Below, piece by piece: positions 47,522-55,385 of a DNA stretch of 64,000 nucleotides. Origin of the DNA: Arenibacter amylolyticus. GTDB taxonomy: Bacteria > Bacteroidota > Bacteroidia > Flavobacteriales > Flavobacteriaceae. The DNA lies in NCBI RefSeq assembly GCF_002150785.1, contig NZ_MTAZ01000016.1:30598-94597 (forward strand), given 5' to 3'. Each line of letters opens with the position of its first letter. Position 1 is the first letter of the stretch. A program made the translations under genes and the position numbers. The notes beneath the pieces were generated by a model, which was not told the origin of the DNA, made no database searches, and saw nothing but the letters and a program-made list of their open reading frames with translations.

Positions 47522-49270
47522 TTATTTCTTATTGTTTAAAATCCTTGCTTGTCCTGCCCAATCGTCTCTTTGTGCCCTACCTGGGAATGATTCGGTAATA
47601 GCATCTAATAATTCGTATTCCTTAACGGTCATACGTGCTACTTGTTCGAATGTAAATATCCCGATTTGGTTAAGAGTTGCTTCCATTTGAGGCCCAATCC
47701 CTTTAATTTGCTGAAGGTTATCTGCCTCTTGTTTCGTTGGATCAAAAGTACCCAGCGCGTCCAATAATTCGGCCAACCCAACTTTATCGTCCTTCAACGG
47801 CACCTCTTCACCCATCAATACATCATCCGTTATGGGTCCTTTCTCTATGATTACCGGCCTAGCAGTAGAAATCTGATACAAGGGCTTCCCGGCATCCCTT
47901 AGTTTTTTATACTTCTCACCTGAAGATTTCATAATGGTCTTCACCTCTGCCTGTGCAATTACAGGGAATGTTCTAGCGTAAAGCAAAAACAATACAAAGA
48001 AGAATCCAATGGTTCCTATAAAGGTACCTATATCTACATAGGTAGGAGAGAACATTGTCCAAGCAGAAGGCATATAGTCCCTATGCAAGGAAGTAGCGAT
48101 AATTACGAATCTCTCGAACCACATCCCTATGTTCACCACAATGGAGATAAAGAAGGAGAACATAATACTAGTCCTCAATTTCTTGAACCACATAAACTGT
48201 GGAGAGAACACGTTACAGGTCATCATTGCCCAATACGCCCACCAGTAAGGTCCGGTAGCCCTGTTAAGGAATGCGTACTGCTCGTATTCCACTCCGGAAT
48301 ACCATGCAATAAACAACTCAGTAATATAAGCACAACCTACAATAGAACCGGTCAACATTATAACGATGTTCATCAACTCTATATGTTGTACGGTAATATA
48401 GTCTTCCAACGCACTTACTTTTCTCATGATGATCAACAAGGTGTTCACCATTGCGAAACCGGAGAAAATTGCTCCAGCAACGAAGTATGGAGGGAAAATG
48501 GTGGTATGCCATCCTGGTACAATAGAAGTAGCAAAGTCAAACGATACAATGGTATGTACAGAAAGTACTAAGGGAGTTGCCAAACCGGCCAATACCAAGT
48601 GCACTTCCTCGAAACGCTGCCAGTCCTTTGCACGCCCAGACCAACCAAAACTTAACAAGCTATAGATTTTCTTTTGGAAAGGCTTTACCGCTCGGTCTCT
48701 GATCATCGCAAAATCTGGCAATAAACCTGTCCACCAGAATACCAAGGAAACGGACAAGTAGGTAGATATTGCGAACACGTCCCATAATAAGGGCGAGTTA
48801 AAGTTTACCCATAATGATCCAAATTGGTTAGGTATAGGTAAAACCCAATATGCCAACCAAGGACGACCCATGTGAATTAACGGGAATAGACCCGCCTGCA
48901 TTACAGAGAAAATGGTCATTGCTTCCGCAGAACGGTTAATAGCCATTCTCCATTTCTGTCTAAATAACAAGAGTACTGCAGAAATAAGAGTACCGGCATG
49001 CCCGATACCTACCCACCAAACAAAGTTGGTAATATCCCAGGCCCAGCCTATTGTCTTATTTAATCCCCAGGTACCGATACCAGTAGATATCGTGTAAATT
49101 ATACATCCTACCCCCCAGATAAATGCCGCCAAGGCAATGGAGAATGCAATCCACCAACTCTTATTGGCCTTTCCTTCAATTGGAGCAGCGATATCCACGG
49201 TTACGTCGTGGTAACTCTTGTCTCCAAGTACTAAGGGTTTTCGTATAGGTGCTTCGTAATGCGACGCCAT
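47522..49270 (-). CDS. actC: Alternative complex III subunit ActC with helix-hairpin-helix tail
   Basis: A 582-residue NrfD/PsrC-type membrane protein with about ten helices that binds quinol at the complex membrane face. The core contains GHAGTLISAVLLLFRQKWR and HMGRPWLAYWVLPIPNQ. Residues roughly 499-582 are an additional soluble domain: QQIKGIGPQMEATLNQIGI and FPGRAQRDDWAGQARIL. This pattern matches the helix-hairpin-helix tail found on some NuoE and other proteins, not part of the usual ActC core. It is 37 bases after actB and two bases before actD. Its role in quinol oxidation is certain by family; the function of the tail is unknown. Confidence 0.92.
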   Translation of the reverse strand: MASHYEAPIRKPLVLGDKSYHDVTVDIAAPIEGKANKSWWIAFSIALAAFIWGVGCIIYTISTGIGTWGLNKTIGWAWDITNFVWWVGIGHAGTLISAVLLLFRQKWRMAINRSAEAMTIFSVMQAGLFPLIHMGRPWLAYWVLPIPNQFGSLWVNFNSPLLWDVFAISTYLSVSLVFWWTGLLPDFAMIRDRAVKPFQKKIYSLLSFGWSGRAKDWQRFEEVHLVLAGLATPLVLSVHTIVSFDFATSIVPGWHTTIFPPYFVAGAIFSGFAMVNTLLIIMRKVSALEDYITVQHIELMNIVIMLTGSIVGCAYITELFIAWYSGVEYEQYAFLNRATGPYWWAYWAMMTCNVFSPQFMWFKKLRTSIMFSFFISIVVNIGMWFERFVIIATSLHRDYMPSAWTMFSPTYVDIGTFIGTIGFFFVLFLLYARTFPVIAQAEVKTIMKSSGEKYKKLRDAGKPLYQISTARPVIIEKGPITDDVLMGEEVPLKDDKVGLAELLDALGTFDPTKQEADNLQQIKGIGPQMEATLNQIGIFTFEQVARMTVKEYELLDAITESFPGRAQRDDWAGQARILNNKK

Positions 49271-49307
49271 AATTTAATATATAGTTACGTTCCTTTTATT
49301 AATTTGA

Positions 49308-52300
49308 TTAAGCTTCTTCCGTATTTCTAACTTTCACGTGGTAGAATACATTAGGTCTAGTTCCTATGTACTCTAATAAGTGGTACATACGATCACTCTC
49401 CTTCAGCTGGGCAACCTCACTCTCTTTATCATTCACATCCCCAAAGACCATTGCTCCGTTGCTACAAGCAGACGAACAAGCAGTTTGGAATTCCCCATCC
49501 TTCACGGTACGACCATCACGTTTGGCGTCTAAAATAGTTTTCTGTGTCTTTTGGATACACATAGAACATTTTTCCATCACCCCTCTAGACCTTACAGTCA
49601 CGTCTGGGTTAATCACCATTTTACCCAAATCATTGTTCATGTGATAATCAAACTCATCGTTATCACTGTACAAGAACCAGTTAAATCTTCTCACTTTATA
49701 TGGACAGTTGTTTGCACAGTACCTAGTACCCACACACCTATTGTAGGCCATCTGGTTTTGTCCTTGACGACCATGTGAAGTTGCCGCAACAGGACAAACA
49801 GTCTCACAGGGAGCGTGGTTACAATGCTGACACATTACAGGCTGGAAAACAACTTGCGGATTCGCAGCTGGATCTTCCAACTGACCAAAACCTCCTAAAG
49901 AGCCATTATCCCCAAACAGTCCACTAAATCCTTCTTTCTTCGCTATATCATCGGCGAAGGTCTCCTCTGAAGAGTAATACCTATCGATACGCAACCAGTG
50001 CATATCCCTAGACTTCCTCACCTCTGATTTACCTACTACAGGCACGTTATTTTCTGCGTGACATGCAATAACACAAGCCCCACAACCTGTACAGGCATTT
50101 AAATCGATGGATAAGTTGAAGTGATGCCCTATAGAACGATCAAAACTATCCCAAAGATCCACACTAGTAGCAGGAACTTCCTTGTGATCTAAAGAAACCA
50201 CAGGACCAGCATTCCACTCCTTAACATCTTTGGTATTAAAGATCTCTAAGGTAGTTTCCTTTATAATATCCCCTCTACCCATCAACGTTCTATGCAACTG
50301 AACACATGCAAATTGATGCTTTCCAGAGGTTTTTTCTAAACTAACATTTTGAGTAGCGTTAAGATCCTTATACAAACGGTATGCATTTACCCCCGTTTGC
50401 ATTTCACTCTTCATACCTACCTCTTTTCCATAACCGAAGGCCAAACCAACAGATCCAGGTGCTTGACCAGGCTGTATGATTACAGGCACATTATGTAGGT
50501 CTACCCCATCTACAGTTAAGGTTACATAACTACCGTTTAAACCACCATCGGAAGAATGGTCATTAACCAATCCTAGCTCGGCAGCATCCGCTTTAGAAAC
50601 GGTTACATAGTTATCCCAAGAAACCCTTGTCAATGGATCTGGAAATTCTTGCAACCAAGGGTTACCCGCTTGCTGTCCGTCTCCCATTCCGGTTTTTGGA
50701 TAGAGCACAAGCTCCATACCCTCTGCTGTAGCAGCAGACAAACTAGCCAATGCAGAAGAAATAGAAACCGCTTCTACCGAGGTATCAGTAGCCACCCCTT
50801 CTACAGAGGCAGCATTCTCTATCGCATAAACTCCATCGTGCAAGGCCTGATTCCAGTCGCCTCCATTTAACACACCCTGATTCCAAGTTTGCCTTATATA
50901 ATCATAATAAGACTCCTCTTTGTCCATCCATTTCAACAAAGCTGTTTGAAACTGTCTAGTATCGAACAACTGCTTAATGGTGGGCTGCATTAAACTGTAA
51001 TATCCTTTTTTAAACTGCGCATCTCCCCAAGACTCCAAATAGTGATTAGAAGCACCTACATATTGTACTGCTTCCGTAGTATCTGTCATATTCTGAGAAA
51101 AGGCCAACGTAAGATCCACCCCTTGCAACGCCTCTACAAACTCGGCAGCATTTGGCAGTGTATAGGCAGGATTCACTCCATCCATCAATAAGGCTCCAAC
51201 CCTACCGGCTTTCATATCTGCCAATAAAGATTTAAGAGCAGCCTTATTACCTTGTCTTACATATTTGGGAGCAGTAGCATCAAAAGCCTTACTACCCAAA
51301 AATTCATTTATCTCTAAAACAACGGCTTGGGCATTCACGTCATCTATCCCGGAAACCACTACCGCGTTCTCTTTATTTTTCAACACTTGAGCCGCAACGG
51401 AATCCAAAGCAGCTTTTGCGCTTTCGGGCAAATTACCAGCCCTAACAGAAGAACCACTCAACTTACCATAAAAATAAGCTAAGGCTACTTTCTGCTGTGC
51501 AGGAGTTAAAGGAACCCTTTTATCGGCATTTGCACCGGACAGAGACATATTTGCCTCGAACTGCACATGCCTAGACATCTTCCCATTTTTAGGAATACGC
51601 CCTTTAGAATACCCACTATCATAACCACCCCCTTGCCAATCACCAAGGAAATCTGCAGCAAATGAAACAATGAGCTCCGCTTTTTCAAAATCATAATCAG
51701 CCAATGCTCTTTCCCCATACTTAGCCTCAAACGCAGTTAAGGCAGCATCTTCCGAAATAGCATCATAGGTCACATGATCTACATTACCATATGCCTCTTT
51801 AAATTCTGCAATTAACCTATCCGTAGACGGACTTGCGTACGTCTGGGTTAAAAGGGCAATCTTTTTAGAAGTACCTTTTAAGGAATTCAACTTGGATTTC
51901 ACCGCGGCATCCACACTACTCCATTCTACAGGCTCCCCATTAAAGTATGGCCCCTGCAAACGAGTACTGTCATACATCGTTAAAACAGATGCATGCACAC
52001 GTGCATTGGCAGAACCACCCACCTTTGCATCCACATTATTTTCTATCTTGATGGGACGCCCCTCTCGTGTTTTAACCAAAACACTTGCAAAGTCGTATCC
52101 ATCCGCAATCGTAGTCGCATAATAATTGGCAACCCCCGGTATAATATTATCCGGCTTTACCACATAGGGAATGGACTTAATCACTGGACCTTCACACGCA
52201 GCCAACGAAGCGGCAGCGGTACTAAACCCAACATATTTTAGAAAATCCCTCCTATTGGTAGACGTGGAAGCCAAAGTATCCTTATCTCCTAGGAATTCAT

Positions 52301-52406
52301 CCACAGGGATCTCTTGGACAAACTCATTCTGCCTTAGCGACTCAACAATGGAATCATTCGGATTTAACTCCGCCTCACTTTTCCAATATTTCTTATTTGA
52401 TGACAT
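49308..52406 (-). CDS. actB: Alternative complex III iron-sulfur subunit ActB
   Basis: A 1,032-residue fusion of a molybdopterin-oxidoreductase-like domain (about 90-740, probably without bound molybdenum in this family) and a C-terminal ferredoxin-like domain. The latter's cysteines lie in CTGCGACVIACHAENN, CQHCNHAPCETVCP, CVGTRYCANNCP, and CSMCIQ with CSSACS, enough for one 3Fe-4S and three 4Fe-4S clusters. The N terminus has a twin-arginine motif (NRRDFLKYVGF), followed by a lipobox-like SLAAC, so export by Tat with lipid attachment is likely. It relays electrons toward the pentaheme ActA. It lies 36 bases after actA. Confidence 0.94.
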   Translation of the reverse strand: MSSNKKYWKSEAELNPNDSIVESLRQNEFVQEIPVDEFLGDKDTLASTSTNRRDFLKYVGFSTAAASLAACEGPVIKSIPYVVKPDNIIPGVANYYATTIADGYDFASVLVKTREGRPIKIENNVDAKVGGSANARVHASVLTMYDSTRLQGPYFNGEPVEWSSVDAAVKSKLNSLKGTSKKIALLTQTYASPSTDRLIAEFKEAYGNVDHVTYDAISEDAALTAFEAKYGERALADYDFEKAELIVSFAADFLGDWQGGGYDSGYSKGRIPKNGKMSRHVQFEANMSLSGANADKRVPLTPAQQKVALAYFYGKLSGSSVRAGNLPESAKAALDSVAAQVLKNKENAVVVSGIDDVNAQAVVLEINEFLGSKAFDATAPKYVRQGNKAALKSLLADMKAGRVGALLMDGVNPAYTLPNAAEFVEALQGVDLTLAFSQNMTDTTEAVQYVGASNHYLESWGDAQFKKGYYSLMQPTIKQLFDTRQFQTALLKWMDKEESYYDYIRQTWNQGVLNGGDWNQALHDGVYAIENAASVEGVATDTSVEAVSISSALASLSAATAEGMELVLYPKTGMGDGQQAGNPWLQEFPDPLTRVSWDNYVTVSKADAAELGLVNDHSSDGGLNGSYVTLTVDGVDLHNVPVIIQPGQAPGSVGLAFGYGKEVGMKSEMQTGVNAYRLYKDLNATQNVSLEKTSGKHQFACVQLHRTLMGRGDIIKETTLEIFNTKDVKEWNAGPVVSLDHKEVPATSVDLWDSFDRSIGHHFNLSIDLNACTGCGACVIACHAENNVPVVGKSEVRKSRDMHWLRIDRYYSSEETFADDIAKKEGFSGLFGDNGSLGGFGQLEDPAANPQVVFQPVMCQHCNHAPCETVCPVAATSHGRQGQNQMAYNRCVGTRYCANNCPYKVRRFNWFLYSDNDEFDYHMNNDLGKMVINPDVTVRSRGVMEKCSMCIQKTQKTILDAKRDGRTVKDGEFQTACSSACSNGAMVFGDVNDKESEVAQLKESDRMYHLLEYIGTRPNVFYHVKVRNTEEA

Positions 52407-52442
52407 ATTGATATATCTGAAATTATCTTGTAAATAGTTTGC

Positions 52443-53774
52443 TTAATAGTGGCACTTAGCACATTCCAATCCACCCATTTGGGCAGCAGTAAGCTTTTCA
52501 ACCCCATACTTCTCGGAAAGCTCCGCGTGAATCTTCTCGTAATACGCATTACCCTCCACCTTAACATCGGTCTGCCTGTGACAATCAATACACCATCCCA
52601 TCGTCAAGGGAGCATACTGCTCCATAATCTCCATTTCTTCTACCGGACCGTGACAAGTCTGACACTCTATCCCAGCCACGGAAACGTGCTGCGAGTGGTT
52701 AAAGTAAGCGAAGTCTGGAAGATTGTGAACCCTCACCCATTCTACTGGTTGAGTCTCCCCGGTGTAGCGACGCTCATCTTCGTCCCAACCTACAGCCTTG
52801 TACAACTTCTTAATCTCTCCGGTATAAAATTCATTGGTATACCCCATCGCCAAATCTTCCTGACTAGGCCCTTCTGGACGCCCGGTATACTCATTAATAT
52901 TTTCGTGACAATTCATACAGAGATTCAAAGAAGGAATCCCCGCGTTTTTAGAAACCCTAGCGGAAGAGTGACAGTACTTACACTCTATCTCATTATCGCC
53001 AGCGTGAATTTTATGTGAATAATGAATGGGCTGTATGGGCGCATACCCTTTATCTACCCCTACTTGCATCATCCAACCATAAGCAAAATAAGCCCCGGTA
53101 AGCAACATAAAGATGGTAAACACGAGCACAAGAAATTGATTCTTAGCAAACGCCTTCCAAATAGGCATTCCCTTCTCCTCTTTCTCTTTCTCCAAAGACA
53201 CTCCACTTGCCTCCGCAATTCTCCTTAAGGTAGTATTCACCAAAAGCAGCATAATTATCAACAGACCCAGGATAGCGATCAGCGCCCCTAACACCAACTC
53301 ATTGGAAATTCCGGAACCAGCACCCCCAGATGCAGCGGGAGCCGCTGCACCACCTGCAGCCGCTTTTGGCTCTGCCGGAGGAGCATCCGTATACGCAAGA
53401 ATATCATCGATATCTTGATCGGAGTACATAGGGAACGGCGTCATCATCGCCTGATTGTACTCGTTATAAATCTTAATTGCATCTGGATCTCCAGAATTGA
53501 TCAAAGCCGAACTATTCCTAATCCACTTATACAACCAATCCCTTTCGTATTTCTCACCGACCCCTGCCAAAGGCGGACCCGTCATTTTCCTTGTCAAGGA
53601 GTGACACGCCGCACAATCCTGATTAAACAATTGCCTACCCTTGGCTGGATCGCCTTGACCCGTAGTAACCTCGGCGGCATCTTGCGCAACAAGTGAATTT
53701 GAAATCAGCATTAAACCGATCAGACTGACACCTAAAACCTTAGAAATTAGATTGCGGTATGGAACCTTTTTCAT
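52443..53774 (-). CDS. actA: Alternative complex III multiheme subunit ActA with fused cytochrome c
   Basis: A 443-residue protein with six heme-binding CXXCH motifs. One, CAACH at 54-58, is in an N-terminal class I cytochrome c domain after a signal peptide. A Pro/Ala/Gly linker and a membrane helix (about 158-180) follow, then a second helix (about 212-236). A pentaheme domain carries CKYCH (265), CMNCH (286), CQTCH (371), CIDCH (395) and CAKCH (438, four residues from the end). ActA receives electrons from the Fe-S subunit ActB. It is the first gene of an 11.6-kb operon through coxA and has an upstream TATTTTTG box. Confidence 0.94.
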   Translation of the reverse strand: MKKVPYRNLISKVLGVSLIGLMLISNSLVAQDAAEVTTGQGDPAKGRQLFNQDCAACHSLTRKMTGPPLAGVGEKYERDWLYKWIRNSSALINSGDPDAIKIYNEYNQAMMTPFPMYSDQDIDDILAYTDAPPAEPKAAAGGAAAPAASGGAGSGISNELVLGALIAILGLLIIMLLLVNTTLRRIAEASGVSLEKEKEEKGMPIWKAFAKNQFLVLVFTIFMLLTGAYFAYGWMMQVGVDKGYAPIQPIHYSHKIHAGDNEIECKYCHSSARVSKNAGIPSLNLCMNCHENINEYTGRPEGPSQEDLAMGYTNEFYTGEIKKLYKAVGWDEDERRYTGETQPVEWVRVHNLPDFAYFNHSQHVSVAGIECQTCHGPVEEMEIMEQYAPLTMGWCIDCHRQTDVKVEGNAYYEKIHAELSEKYGVEKLTAAQMGGLECAKCHY

Positions 53775-53858
53775 ATTAAAAAATATTTCTATCGAAAGTT
53801 TGGCACGGTATTTACACCAATAAAATCTGGAGTTTCTAACCCTTGCTCAATTTGGAAG

Positions 53859-53866
53859 CAAAAATA
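53859..53866 (-). promoter_or_regulatory. -7 box for the actABCDEF-coxBA operon
   Basis: TATTTTTG on the minus strand, in the divergent spacer with the SPOR-domain gene. The leader to ATG 53774 would be about 80 bases. The -33 element is poor. Confidence 0.5.
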
Positions 53867-53944
53867 CACATTACACTTTATTTGAGGAATGTTAAAGCCA
53901 CCATAACAGCTAATTTATACCCATTCTAAATAATAATAAAATCT

Positions 53945-53973
53945 TTTGATTGATTCTTAATAAATTACCTTTG
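53945..53973 (+). promoter_or_regulatory. Promoter for the SPOR-domain gene
   Basis: TTTG, 17 bases, then TACCTTTG on the plus strand, a near-ideal Bacteroidota promoter. It lies within the longer frame starting at 53950 and supports the start at 54004. Confidence 0.78.
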
Positions 53974-54003
53974 CAGAACAATAAATTTGAAATACTCACA
54001 CCC

Positions 54004-54375
54004 ATGAAAAAGACCTATATATTTACGATTATGCTCTTTTCCGTCCTTTTCTGCTCGGCCCAACAAGGCCATGTAGATATTCAGCAAGACAGCAAGATCT
54101 CACAGCTTTTGGATCTTTATAAAAATGTGAACAAAAGCACAAATTACTATCGCATTCAGGTAGGATTTGGCTCACATCAAGAAGCTCAAAACTTAAAGGC
54201 CAAGGTAGATGTAGATTTTCCAGATTGGCCCACTTCCATCGATTTTGAATCACCCAGCTACCGAGTACGCATCGGGAAATTTAGGACACAGCTAGAAGGG
54301 GAGCGGAAACTTATAGAAGTAAGAAAAAAATACCCAAGCGCAATGCTCTTGAAACCAGAAAAAACGACCTACTAG
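54004..54375 (+). CDS. Secreted SPOR-domain protein
   Basis: A 123-residue protein with a signal peptide (MKKTYIFTIMLFSVLFCSA) and one SPOR domain (about 48-118) with YYRIQVGFGSHQEAQNLKAK and YRVRIGKFRTQLEGERKL. SPOR domains bind peptidoglycan strands stripped of stem peptides, usually at division or remodelling sites, so this is probably a periplasmic cell-wall binding protein. The longest frame begins at 53950, but the promoter at 53945-53973 overlaps that start, so I use the ATG at 54004. The TAG stop lies inside the stem of an intrinsic terminator. It is divergent from the act operon. Confidence 0.88.
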   Translation: MKKTYIFTIMLFSVLFCSAQQGHVDIQQDSKISQLLDLYKNVNKSTNYYRIQVGFGSHQEAQNLKAKVDVDFPDWPTSIDFESPSYRVRIGKFRTQLEGERKLIEVRKKYPSAMLLKPEKTTY

Positions 54376-54388
54376 GTCGTTTTTTTTA
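54361..54388 (+). terminator. Intrinsic terminator overlapping the SPOR gene stop
   Basis: The stem AAAACGACCT / AGGTCGTTTT has a three-base loop and a following T run. The TAG stop (54373-54375) spans the loop and the second arm, so the final codons are part of the hairpin. Confidence 0.9.
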
Positions 54389-55320
54389 TCCCCATACCAC
54401 AAACCTCCTTAGACCTTGTAGGTAGAAAACCCCAACACCCACTTACACTCCTCCCCCTTCTACCCTTCCTATAAACGAAAACAATAGGAAACCGATTATA
54501 AGCAAGCTAATTGAATTCCCCTACCACAAGACTAAGCAACAACGCAACCCTTCACTTAGAGGAAGGCGGCAAACACAGGCCACTACCACCTAATATCATC
54601 GGGTATTAATAAAAAAAGCTTAAAGACCAACATGACTGAACCCATGCACGCCCCCAATTAAACACACTTTACAAAAACCCTACACCCCCTCTCCGTTGTC
54701 TTCCACCTCCAATTACCTGACTAGCCAACACCAACTAACGAATATCATACTATAAATCAAAAATTAGTCATACGGGAGACACTATAACGGCAGATATAGA
54801 AAACAGCTCCCCCCCTAACTATATCAAATAAAAGCACCCTTTAAAGAACCTTAGATTACACCTCCTTAAGCCCTACAGCCAACCCCTAGAATAGCAGAAG
54901 GAGAAAACCCCAAGACCTAACACCCTACACCCACTTCAACTAAGTAGGGCTACATCACATCCAAAAACCAAATAATTAGGGAAGTTCTTCCCAACCAAAT
55001 GCAAGACACCTACAAGAAGCCACAAATGTAAAACCCGCAAGGGATTCCGAGCTGGAAAGAGAAAAAACACTCCAACAACTTGTCAAGAAAAAGCCGAAGG
55101 AACCATCCTTCTACAATCATTCTATAAAAAAAGCGATCAAAATGACATCAGGCATAATAGTAAAAGTTAAGACTCGCCCTATTAAAAAGGAAATCCAACC
55201 CAAAACACCACTATAAAAATCAGCAAAAAGAAGGTCCGCACACTTCATTTAACCTTTGTGAACGCTGTGTCCTTAGCTAAACACAGACTCTAAAAAAGAG
55301 CTTAACGGAATTGACACCAA
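54389..55320. other. About 930 bases of G-poor, gene-free DNA
   Basis: No frame with a plausible start, codon pattern or domain was found on either strand. The plus strand is rich in A and C and strikingly poor in G throughout, unlike spacers elsewhere in the window. No clear repeat, CRISPR array or transposon end is visible. It may be a decayed region or may encode an unannotated RNA. Confidence 0.5.
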
Positions 55321-55370
55321 CAAAAAAAGCCCCGAACTTCCTGAATACTCAGGAGTCGGGGCTTTTAAAT
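55321..55370 (-). terminator. Intrinsic terminator after infB
   Basis: The outer stem AAAAGCCCCGA / TCGGGGCTTTT encloses a smaller hairpin (TCCTGA / TCAGGA). It is followed on the minus strand by TTTTTTTG. Confidence 0.92.
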
Positions 55371-55385
55371 TATAAACAATTAAAT

